This document shows, piece after piece, positions 1-5,315 of a DNA stretch of 7,344 nucleotides. The notes below the pieces were generated by a model, which had not been told where the DNA came from, did not search any database, and saw only the letters and a list, made by a program, of their open reading frames with translations. Location: positions 1 through 7,344 of the forward strand of contig JAMPXQ010000066.1 of NCBI GenBank assembly GCA_023701075.1, read 5' to 3'. This DNA comes from Candidatus Woesearchaeota archaeon (GTDB lineage Archaea; Nanobdellota; Nanobdellia; Woesearchaeales; GW2011-AR15). Each line of letters begins with the position of its first letter. Positions within the stretch are counted from its first letter, which is position 1. A program made the translations under genes and the position numbers.

Positions 1-233
1 CCTTCACCATCTCAAATCTCGGTTCTGTCGGCGTCAAGTATTTCACTCCTATCTTGAATTACCCTGAATCTGCGATATTGGGACTTGGGAGCATCGAGGA
101 TGTGCCAAAGGTCATAGACGGAAAAGTTGTCATCAGGAAGGTGATGCCGCTCTCATTTACATATGACCATAGGATCATAGATGGAGCGACTGCGTCCAGG
201 TTCATGATAGATTTGATGAAATCGTTAGAATGA
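1..233 (+). CDS. 2-oxoacid dehydrogenase E2 (dihydrolipoamide acyltransferase), C-terminal fragment
   Basis: The reading frame is open from the left edge to TGA at 231-233 and encodes about 76 residues of the E2 catalytic domain. Seen directly: a TISNLGSVG segment followed by FTPILNYPESAILGLG, the usual start of the last catalytic block, and near the end the active-site motif DHRIIDG (family pattern DHRxxDG, whose His and Asp act in acyl transfer between lipoyl-lysine and CoA). The protein ends about 15 residues after this motif, as E2 enzymes normally do, so this is the natural C terminus and only the N-terminal lipoyl, linker and most of the catalytic domain lie outside the window. E2 forms the core of pyruvate, 2-oxoglutarate or branched-chain oxoacid dehydrogenase complexes; which substrate applies cannot be told from this piece. 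The downstream DUF1761 gene follows with its ribosome site overlapping this stop. A lipoate ligase pair sits about 2.3 kb away. Confidence 0.95.
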   Translation, partial: FTISNLGSVGVKYFTPILNYPESAILGLGSIEDVPKVIDGKVVIRKVMPLSFTYDHRIIDGATASRFMIDLMKSLE

Positions 234-238
234 GGTGA
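232..238 (+). promoter_or_regulatory. Shine-Dalgarno site of the DUF1761 gene, overlapping the E2 stop codon
   Basis: GAGGTGA ends 6 nt before the ATG at 245 and matches the archaeal anti-SD (…CACCTC) over seven bases. Its first two bases belong to the E2 stop codon TGA (231-233), so the two genes are very probably translated from one mRNA. Confidence 0.85.
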
Positions 239-244
239 AGCAAT

Positions 245-652
245 ATGAATTATCTTTCGGTATTCGTGACTACCATTATCGCTTTTTTCATAGGCGCTCT
301 TTGGTATAGCCCTGTGCTATTTGGAAATGCATGGCTTAAACTTATCAATGTCAAGATCGATAAGAAAGCAATCGAGAAGAGGAACAAGAGCATGTGGAAA
401 TCAATGCTCGGTGGTTTTTTTACGACATTTATCCTTGTGTTCATGACTGATCTTTTCTTGAATTTCCTAAACATCGTAAAGTTCAGCCAAGGGCTTACTG
501 TAGGCTTCCTCATATGGAGCGGGTTTTTAGCGACTACCATGTTCAATATAGTCTTATATGAGCAAAAGCCAGTCAAGCTATACCTGATAAATTCGATGCA
601 TTATCTTGTCGTGCTTCTGATATCTGCAGGCATCCTGGCAGCATGGGCATGA
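245..652 (+). CDS. DUF1761-type small integral membrane protein
   Basis: A 135-residue protein with four hydrophobic segments at roughly residues 4-22, 54-77, 82-104 and 112-134 and a basic, hydrophilic loop at 37-53. The N terminus (GALWYSPVLFG at 17-27, then AW at 29-30) and the second half (GFLIWSGFLATT at 87-98, a KLYLIN motif at 111-116, ending AAWA) match the pattern I know for DUF1761 proteins, whose usual length is about 130-140 residues, so this copy is complete. The molecular function of the family is not known; a location in the cytoplasmic membrane follows from the sequence. The start is fixed by a strong ribosome site 6 nt upstream. It lies 11 nt after the E2 gene, so it is probably co-transcribed with the oxoacid dehydrogenase genes, though nothing in it suggests a role in that complex. 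Two T-tracts follow it. Confidence 0.85.
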   Translation: MNYLSVFVTTIIAFFIGALWYSPVLFGNAWLKLINVKIDKKAIEKRNKSMWKSMLGGFFTTFILVFMTDLFLNFLNIVKFSQGLTVGFLIWSGFLATTMFNIVLYEQKPVKLYLINSMHYLVVLLISAGILAAWA

Positions 653-661
653 TCATTTAGC

Positions 662-678
662 TTTTTTCTATATTTTTT
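662..678 (+). terminator. Oligo-T archaeal terminator after the E2/DUF1761 operon
   Basis: Two T6 tracts (662-667 and 673-678) lie 10-26 nt after the DUF1761 stop and before the next promoter. There is no strong hairpin, which fits the oligo-T type of archaeal intrinsic termination. Confidence 0.6.
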
Positions 679-700
679 GTCTATATTAAGTAGTAAGGCA

Positions 701-722
701 TATATAAATATCAGAATATATT
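701..722 (+). promoter_or_regulatory. TATA promoter region of the phosphoribosyltransferase-phosphorylase operon
   Basis: TATATAAA at 701-708 is a good archaeal TATA box. With a usual spacing of about 25 bp, transcription would start near 730, leaving a short leader that holds the GGGTGA site at 732-737. A second, weaker AT element, AATATATT at 715-722, is centred 26.5 bp before the ATG at 745 and would give a leaderless mRNA. The first reading is preferred because a well-placed ribosome site is present. Confidence 0.6.
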
Positions 723-731
723 TAGATTATC

Positions 732-737
732 GGGTGA
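732..737 (+). promoter_or_regulatory. Shine-Dalgarno site that decides the start of the phosphoribosyltransferase gene
   Basis: GGGTGA ends 7 nt before ATG 745 but only 1 nt before the in-frame TTG at 739. The spacing therefore supports ATG 745 (335 residues) over TTG 739 (337 residues). Confidence 0.7.
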
Positions 738-744
738 TTTGAAA

Positions 745-1752
745 ATGATACGTATATCTGATTTGCAGTTTCTTTCAGGCCATAATTATGGAATCAACCT
801 CTCTCCGGATTCTGGGGCAGAATTCATACCTGCGCTGGATAAGGTTCTTATGACTGTTCCAAGAGCAGAATTTGGGCTTTCAAACATTGCTTCAGCAATC
901 CAAGCTGCATTAAAGACAAACTATTGGCCAGCCCAACATGAACTGATTACAGCAGGCGGCCTAGAGAAGCTTCATGAAGAGGCACCAAGAGATTATCTGA
1001 AATTCAGGGGCATGGATATCTCTCCAATCTGGTCTATGGCCCTCACGCATGTTGCAGCAAGGATCAGGAATGAAATAACAACATCAGATACTTTCAAGTA
1101 CTATGTAGACCACCTGAGCGGAGATTCAATAAAGCCTGTTGAGTTCTTGAATATCCTGGAACCTGAGAGGCATCCTGGAATACCAAGATTGATCAATGAT
1201 TCTTTTGCTTTCCTGCTTTATCATCATTCAGTTAAATACAATACGGTAATAGGCATCGAGGCAAGAGGATTCAATCTTGCAGGCGGCCTTGCAGTCACTG
1301 AAGATAAGGGATATATTGCAGTGAGAAAAGCAGGGAAGATACCAGATGCTGTGTTCCAGGTAAGATATATACCAGAATATCCTCCTGAACAGACACTAGA
1401 AGCGCAACTCATTGAAAGTGGAGATGTGTTAGGTGTCCTTTGTGATGATATCTTGGCGACAGGTCTTACTTCAGGTGCAGGAAGAAGGGCAGTAGGATTC
1501 TTTGAAGGACAGGTTGCATTCAATGTCGGACCTGATAGGATGCGTCCTAGTGGGAGCTGGTATGTCAGTGCATCGCAAAAAAGATATGCCGCTCAAAGAG
1601 CAGCGGAACTGCAGATCCCTACAGGTGCAAGAATTGCCGCTATCATGCATGCCATTGAAATAATGTATCTAGGCGGCCGAAAGACAATCACAAAAGACTA
1701 TGCTGGAAGCCCTCCACCAATACTAAGCATTGTCGATCATTATGGGGTGTAA
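745..1752 (+). CDS. APRT-like phosphoribosyltransferase with a long N-terminal extension
   Basis: Residues about 126-250 of this 335-residue protein follow the type I adenine phosphoribosyltransferase pattern in order: GIEARGF at 170-176, RKAGKIP at 194-200, an EY...TLEA stretch at 211-220, and the PRPP loop DDILATGLT at 234-242 (usual form DDLLATGGT). Known reaction of the family: base + PRPP to nucleoside monophosphate + pyrophosphate, in the cytoplasm. Ordinary APRTs are about 170-190 residues; here about 125 residues precede the domain and about 90 follow the loop, and I recognise neither part. The second Gly of the loop is Leu (L241). The start is ATG 745 from the ribosome-site spacing; TTG 739 is the alternative. 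It is followed after 5 nt by a nucleoside phosphorylase, which supports a role in purine base salvage or in making a nucleotide-like product. Base specificity, and whether the extensions are catalytic, are not shown. The superfamily call is strong; the adenine call is only moderate. Confidence 0.85.
   Translation: MIRISDLQFLSGHNYGINLSPDSGAEFIPALDKVLMTVPRAEFGLSNIASAIQAALKTNYWPAQHELITAGGLEKLHEEAPRDYLKFRGMDISPIWSMALTHVAARIRNEITTSDTFKYYVDHLSGDSIKPVEFLNILEPERHPGIPRLINDSFAFLLYHHSVKYNTVIGIEARGFNLAGGLAVTEDKGYIAVRKAGKIPDAVFQVRYIPEYPPEQTLEAQLIESGDVLGVLCDDILATGLTSGAGRRAVGFFEGQVAFNVGPDRMRPSGSWYVSASQKRYAAQRAAELQIPTGARIAAIMHAIEIMYLGGRKTITKDYAGSPPPILSIVDHYGV
1744..1749 (+). promoter_or_regulatory. Shine-Dalgarno site of the nucleoside phosphorylase gene
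   Basis: GGGGTG lies within the last codons of the upstream phosphoribosyltransferase gene and ends 8 nt before ATG 1758. This indicates translation from a shared mRNA. Confidence 0.65.
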
Positions 1753-1757
1753 AGAAA

Positions 1758-2561
1758 ATGAGAAGGATAAGAACTTTAGATGTAGGGAATTCAATGTATC
1801 ATCTGGGCATCAATTATGCTAATCCTTTTGTATTGACAGGTGGAGATCCTGATAGGATCAGGACAGTGGCACAGGACCATCTGGATTCTGGTTATAAAGT
1901 GTTTGAACATAGAGGCCTTGTCACAGTCCATGGGACTTATAAGGGTATATTGCCTGTCACAGCTTTTTCAACAGGCATGGGTCCGCCTTCTGTTGCAATC
2001 ACTCTTCCTGAGATAATTGAATCTTGTGATTATAATCGGATGGTAATAATCAGGATAGGGACAGCCGGTGCGCTCAATAAAAACCTGAAAATAGGCGATT
2101 TTGTAGCTACTACTGAAGTTGAGATTGCAGAAAGCACATCTGAAAAGATAATGGGGCCAGGATATAGGGCCATTACCGATGAGATATTGAGGAGATCCCT
2201 GATAGAGAATGCTAACAGATCCAAATTTGCATTCCAGACTGTGTATGAGGCCATGACGAGGACAACAGATGATTTCTATTGGGATGCTGAGCAAAGCAAA
2301 TTACGCGGTTCAAGAGACGATGTCATTGCAGTCTCTATGGAATGCAGCCCTATATGCGCAGTAAGGGATTGGTATAATCGCCATGATCCTAATGGAAGAG
2401 AAATACTGGCATCTGAATTGCTATCCATAAGCGACAATGTAGTATTAGAACAACCGCATATCGATATGCAGGAATTCCAATCCAGGGAGATGCAGATTCG
2501 AGAAGCACATATATTGGCAGGGCTTGAGACATTGCTTGCATTCAAGGATTATGTGAGATAG
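1758..2561 (+). CDS. Nucleoside phosphorylase, PNP/UDP family, probably purine type
   Basis: A 267-residue protein covering the whole family fold. Motifs seen in order: GGDPDRI at 28-34 with phosphate-binding Arg33, Arg52, STGMGPPS at 71-78, IRIGTAGAL at 98-106 with Arg99, SMECSPI at 193-199 (the Met-Glu pair that holds the ribose) and SISDN at 223-227. By alignment from memory with E. coli DeoD, Arg33, Arg52 and Arg99 correspond to Arg24, Arg43 and Arg87, and Asp226 to the Asp204 that protonates purine N7. Uridine phosphorylases lack this Asp, which favours a purine substrate. Reaction: nucleoside + phosphate to base + ribose-1-phosphate, in the cytoplasm. It is the second gene of an operon with the APRT-like enzyme, which could re-use the released base. 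Its stop codon abuts that of the convergent lplA gene. The insert at about residues 160-190 is unfamiliar. The family is certain; purine preference is inferred. Confidence 0.88.
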   Translation: MRRIRTLDVGNSMYHLGINYANPFVLTGGDPDRIRTVAQDHLDSGYKVFEHRGLVTVHGTYKGILPVTAFSTGMGPPSVAITLPEIIESCDYNRMVIIRIGTAGALNKNLKIGDFVATTEVEIAESTSEKIMGPGYRAITDEILRRSLIENANRSKFAFQTVYEAMTRTTDDFYWDAEQSKLRGSRDDVIAVSMECSPICAVRDWYNRHDPNGREILASELLSISDNVVLEQPHIDMQEFQSREMQIREAHILAGLETLLAFKDYVR

Positions 2562-2569
2562 CTATCTCA
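2554..2569. repeat. 16-bp perfect palindrome spanning two convergent stop codons
   Basis: TGAGATAGCTATCTCA reads the same on both strands. Its centre lies exactly between the TAG of the phosphorylase (2559-2561) and the TAG of lplA (complement of 2562-2564), so the two genes have no spacer at all. It could form a short stem in either mRNA. No T-tract adjoins it; the nearest plus-strand T5 (2631-2635) is inside lplA. Confidence 0.8.
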
Positions 2570-3305
2570 TGAAGTTCCACTTGTCTGAGCAATACCTGCT
2601 TCCAGCAAGCTCTATTGCTCTTTCTAATTCTTTTTCTGTGAGCTCTTTGAATTCGTATTCTTTCTCTTCGCAAAAACCTTTGAGCAGAGCTTCATAGGTC
2701 TCTTCCTGGCTTATCTTCTTGAAATTCTGTATGGATGTCACCCTTTCCATCACATTCTGTATCATCTTGTCTTTTATCTTCTCATCAGGCACTTTCAATA
2801 GGGAGAACATCTTATGGACATCTACATCATGAAGGACTGTCCCATGCTGAAGAAGGACGCCATTCCTTCTTGTCTGGGCGTTGCCTGATATCTTCTTTCC
2901 ATCTACCAATATGTCATTTATCGGAGCGAACCTCGCGTCTATGCCAAGGTTCTTCAACCCTTTTATGACGTATCCGCATATTATCTTATAACTTTCAATG
3001 ATGTTTTTTGGATACATGTCCAGTGGAGCAATCACAGAATAAGTTATTTCGCCGTCTTCCCAGTGGAAGACTGCGCCTCCGCCTGTCCTCCTTCTCACGA
3101 TATCGACTTTCTGCCTTGCGCATGAGTCTTTGTCTACGACATCATCCATGCTCTGGAAATATCCAAGCGACACTGCAGAAGGCTTCCATTTGTAGAATCT
3201 AATTGTCGGGTCAGCCCCGGCTGCGACTGATTCGCTCAGCGCTTCATCTATAGCCATATTCATATATGCGTCATATGTTGTAAGCGGTATGATTCTCCAT
3301 CTCAT
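2562..3305 (-). CDS. lplA: Lipoate-protein ligase A, catalytic (large) subunit
   Basis: A 247-residue protein of the biotin/lipoate A/B ligase fold. Seen: NMAIDEAL at 16-23, the lipoyl-AMP binding loop RRRTGGGAVFH at 71-81, and NDILVDGKKISGNAQ at 130-144 containing the conserved catalytic lysine (K137/K138 region), followed by QHGTVL at 153-158. Family reaction: lipoate + ATP to lipoyl-AMP, then transfer to a specific lysine of lipoyl domains (E2) or glycine cleavage protein H. The protein ends without the C-terminal accessory domain of E. coli LplA (about 338 residues); that domain is encoded by the gene just upstream. The start ATG overlaps the lplB stop as ATGA, so translation is probably coupled; the only ribosome-site candidate, AGGATG, is weak. 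A lipoate-dependent E2 gene about 2.3 kb away is a plausible client. An octanoyltransferase (LipM-like) reading is less likely given the LplB neighbour. Confidence 0.92.
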   Translation of the reverse strand: MRWRIIPLTTYDAYMNMAIDEALSESVAAGADPTIRFYKWKPSAVSLGYFQSMDDVVDKDSCARQKVDIVRRRTGGGAVFHWEDGEITYSVIAPLDMYPKNIIESYKIICGYVIKGLKNLGIDARFAPINDILVDGKKISGNAQTRRNGVLLQHGTVLHDVDVHKMFSLLKVPDEKIKDKMIQNVMERVTSIQNFKKISQEETYEALLKGFCEEKEYEFKELTEKELERAIELAGSRYCSDKWNFMR

Positions 3306-3583
3306 CCTAATGCCCTCTTCACAAGCCTTACTATAGATGCTGCATCAACACCGATAAGCTCATAGCCTCTTCTGCTAATCAATCCCTCTATATCTTTTAT
3401 CATATCCTCTCCATCAAAGCCTAATTCAACATTCATGAACCTTGATTCTATATCTATGATGGATTCTTCAGGATGCGCGAAGAAATCACCAAGTATCTGA
3501 ACGTGCTTTATCTTATGGTCGAATTCCACTTTCACTGTAAGAAGCTTGCCGTTTGGTATCTTCTCTGTAATCTGATGGAGCAT
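3302..3583 (-). CDS. lplB: Lipoate-protein ligase accessory subunit (LplB; C-terminal domain of bacterial LplA)
   Basis: A 93-residue protein resembling the lipoate ligase C-terminal domain: a start KIPNGKLLTVKVEF (8-21), the typical GDFFAHPEES segment at about residues 32-41, and a C-terminal part with a GYELIGVDAASIVR pattern. In Thermoplasma the equivalent separate protein is needed with LplA to form lipoyl-AMP; the same partnership is inferred here from sequence and from the 4-nt overlap with lplA. It is the first gene of the operon. No Shine-Dalgarno sits before the ATG, and a TATA-like element is centred about 25 bp upstream, so a leaderless mRNA starting at this codon is likely. The length is normal for the free-standing domain and no defects are visible. 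Confidence 0.88.
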   Translation of the reverse strand: MLHQITEKIPNGKLLTVKVEFDHKIKHVQILGDFFAHPEESIIDIESRFMNVELGFDGEDMIKDIEGLISRRGYELIGVDAASIVRLVKRALG

Positions 3584-3604
3584 AGATATATCATAGCTTC
3601 TGAC

Positions 3605-3612
3605 TATAATAA
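3605..3612 (-). promoter_or_regulatory. Candidate TATA box of the lplB-lplA operon
   Basis: Read on the minus strand, TTATTATA is centred 25.5 bp before the lplB ATG (3583), the same distance as at other promoters here. It is a weaker match than the box at 5271-5278. The rest of the 164-bp divergent region (3584-3747) holds other AT-rich stretches but no RNA gene or repeat that I can see. Confidence 0.45.
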
Positions 3613-3747
3613 TTTATCCCTTATCTTGATTGTTCCATTAGGGTATTTTCCCATCGTGCTTTTTCCTCCAACATCTTTTCAAATATGTTTAATAATCTGG
3701 AGTTATAGCTATTCATTGAAATACGTAATAGTCGATTATTTGGATAA

Positions 3748-4551
3748 ATGGCAAACCTTTCAATATTTAGGAGAGATTATGTAGATGGCTGTTTTGGAGA
3801 GCCGTATATAGAAGAGACACATCTGCCATCAGAAAATCTCAAGATGCTTATAGCCAGGAATACAATACCAAGCAATTGGCAGGTAAGCCATAAATTATCA
3901 ATTGCTCTCCAAGATAAGCTGCCTTATAGGCTGATCAATATTGATTATCCCAGGAATGCTTATCTTAGATGGGGGGATATTTATTTCCCTGAACCTGACA
4001 TCAATATCCCTTGTGAGGATTATTGGGGCATAAACGGAGGCAGCGTCATCCCTACGTATCATGGATTCATAATCTCTGAATTCGCTGCAAGATCAAAGCA
4101 TCAATCTGAACTCATGTCCAGCGCATTCAATGACCTGTTAGGCATAGGCACATACATAGTCCCTTCCAGCAGGCTTTATACAGATATCGACCATAAGATG
4201 AATTATATCCCTTGGTGCAATGTATTTGTGATAGATGAAGCTTATAGATCAGAGAATAAGGGCTCACTTGCAAGGATGCTTGATAATTTTGACGTTGTCC
4301 CTTCATATGAGCCATTCGGGCCTAATTTTGCAGTCTGTGAAGCTACCAGGAAGATAGTGACCTATGCAGCAGACCGGCTTACAGAGTCATTGAGAACCAA
4401 AGGGATAGAAGTGATCACTGTACCAGATGCCTGCACGAAAGACATTGCAGACGACGGCGGAGCGCATTGCGCTACAAATTCTTTCCATGATGTCGGCATC
4501 CTTGAATATATGTTTGGGACAGACTGGTTCTTTGATGAGACGAAGTTCTGA
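3748..4551 (+). CDS. Guanidine-modifying (pentein-fold) enzyme, arginine/agmatine deiminase-like, substrate unknown
   Basis: A 267-residue cytoplasmic protein with no signal peptide or membrane segment. The clearest evidence is DDGGAHCATN at 235-244, which matches the nucleophile motif of peptidylarginine and agmatine deiminases (GxxHCxTN / GGxHCxTQ), making Cys241 the likely nucleophile. Earlier features fit the same fold: RWGDIYF at 74-80, with Asp77 a candidate guanidine-binding residue; GGSVIP at 97-102; and DIDHKMNYIP at 146-155, which lines up with the HxD block (GHVDEF...VP in PAD enzymes as I recall them). At that place the usual His is Asp146, and a His follows at 149. Known family chemistry is hydrolysis or transfer at a guanidine carbon through a Cys adduct; the exact reaction is not predictable. 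ATG 3748 is directly preceded by an in-frame stop (3745-3747) and has no clear ribosome site, so a leaderless mRNA is possible. It has no operon partner: lplB is divergent and the next gene convergent. Confidence 0.72.
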   Translation: MANLSIFRRDYVDGCFGEPYIEETHLPSENLKMLIARNTIPSNWQVSHKLSIALQDKLPYRLINIDYPRNAYLRWGDIYFPEPDINIPCEDYWGINGGSVIPTYHGFIISEFAARSKHQSELMSSAFNDLLGIGTYIVPSSRLYTDIDHKMNYIPWCNVFVIDEAYRSENKGSLARMLDNFDVVPSYEPFGPNFAVCEATRKIVTYAADRLTESLRTKGIEVITVPDACTKDIADDGGAHCATNSFHDVGILEYMFGTDWFFDETKF

Positions 4552-4591
4552 TTTGAATCTTAGTCGTTAAATCGTTTTATCAATCCTCAAG

Positions 4592-4602
4592 AAAAACTAA
4601 AA
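4592..4602 (-). terminator. Possible oligo-T terminator of the 205-residue unknown gene
   Basis: On the minus strand a TTTT and a TTTTT tract lie 29-39 nt after the stop of the gene at 4631-5248, in the 79-bp gap between convergent genes. For the plus-strand deiminase-like gene only a T4 (4575-4578) is seen. Confidence 0.4.
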
Positions 4603-4630
4603 CCCTTGTTTGTGAAATCTAACAAATAGT

Positions 4631-5248
4631 CTATCTATCTCCATAATTTGATAGGTATGCTTGTTTTATCGGTTCCAGAAAATTGTGCTCCATAATCTGC
4701 CAATGGTTTTTAAATCTGCTTATGCTAAGGTAATTAGGCAATGAAACAGGGATAAGAAGTATCCCTCTTCCATTCATATCAAGTGTCTGAATGACAGGTA
4801 CATATGCATAAAATCCATCACTTCCCATATATTCCTTAATCCTTTGTGCCACAGGACTATTTAAAAAGTCCATAGATGCATCTCTTAATTGCTCTTTAAA
4901 GAATGCAGGTGTAAAAAAGGAATCATGTCCATATTCATCAGCAAGTATGTTGTATAGATCTTCTTCTGTGATTCTATATGGCACTGTAATAAAGCCGTCA
5001 TAAAAATCAAACCTTTGCTTATTATCTGGTATATCTGCAATAGCAAGCAGATGTTCAAGGTCCTTAAGTATTATGCCCGGGAGGAACAAATTCATATCTC
5101 CTTCCATATACTGGACATTTATCCTTTGGCCATCCTCTCCAATATCCCAGGAATGCCGTGTGATTTCTCCACTGTCCATTTTAAATGTTGTATCAGAAAA
5201 ATGAGGACTGTTATGAGGTGATGAGATGATTCGAATGTGTTTTCCCAT
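4631..5248 (-). CDS. Hypothetical protein, not recognised
   Basis: I do not recognise this 205-residue protein. It has no signal peptide and no membrane segment, so it is probably cytoplasmic. It is rich in aromatic and acidic residues; visible stretches are a polar N-terminal part with many His and Ser (residues 1-35), LFLPGIILKDLEHLLAIAD (about 54-72), a DSFFTPAFFKEQL segment, and a hydrophobic GILLIPVSLPNY strand-like run toward the C terminus. No catalytic pattern stands out. The gene is supported as real by its length, by a near-ideal TATA box centred 26.5 bp upstream of its ATG with no Shine-Dalgarno (leaderless layout), and by T-tracts after its stop. It is transcribed alone, divergent from endonuclease III and convergent with the deiminase-like gene, so context gives no function. 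Confidence 0.8.
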   Translation of the reverse strand: MGKHIRIISSPHNSPHFSDTTFKMDSGEITRHSWDIGEDGQRINVQYMEGDMNLFLPGIILKDLEHLLAIADIPDNKQRFDFYDGFITVPYRITEEDLYNILADEYGHDSFFTPAFFKEQLRDASMDFLNSPVAQRIKEYMGSDGFYAYVPVIQTLDMNGRGILLIPVSLPNYLSISRFKNHWQIMEHNFLEPIKQAYLSNYGDR

Positions 5249-5270
5249 TTTTACTATATTTCAGTGATTA

Positions 5271-5278
5271 TATTTAAA
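5271..5278 (-). promoter_or_regulatory. TATA box of the 205-residue unknown gene
   Basis: Minus-strand TTTAAATA, within the longer GCTTTAAATATAAT, is the best TATA match in the window. It is centred 26.5 bp before the ATG at 5248, so transcription should begin at or next to the start codon. Confidence 0.75.
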
Positions 5279-5287
5279 GCTTAGTTT

Positions 5288-5295
5288 TTTATTAT
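5288..5295 (+). promoter_or_regulatory. Candidate TATA box of the endonuclease III gene
   Basis: TTTATTAT is centred 24.5 bp before ATG 5316, and no Shine-Dalgarno lies between, giving a leaderless layout. It is 10 bp from the opposing box at 5271-5278, so the two divergent promoters are packed into 67 bp and may compete for factor binding. Confidence 0.5.
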
Positions 5296-5315
5296 CTTAA
5301 TTTATCTAATTATTC

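Noticed and set aside
250..576. 108-codon frame antisense to the DUF1761 gene
   Set aside because: It lies wholly inside a recognised membrane-protein gene and has no ribosome site, promoter or recognisable motif.
739..744. TTG 739 as the start of the phosphoribosyltransferase
   Set aside because: It lies 1 nt after the GGGTGA ribosome site, whereas ATG 745 lies 7 nt after it, a normal spacing.
1968..2294. Minus-strand frames within the nucleoside phosphorylase
   Set aside because: They are shadows of a gene with full family motifs on the other strand; two different minus frames are open here, as expected by chance.
3584..3747. Possible small RNA or small ORF in the largest intergenic gap
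   Set aside because: No tRNA-like folds, strong hairpins or ribosome-site-led ORFs were seen; the region is explained as divergent promoters.
3473..3784. 103-codon plus-strand frame crossing lplB and the divergent promoter region
   Set aside because: It is antisense to lplB for a third of its length, overlaps the start of the deiminase-like gene in another frame, and its product looks like low-complexity translated AT-rich DNA.
3769..3787. AGGAGA resembling a Shine-Dalgarno just inside the deiminase-like gene, followed by ATG 3779 and 3785
   Set aside because: Both ATGs are out of frame and reach a stop within a few codons, so the match is taken as chance.
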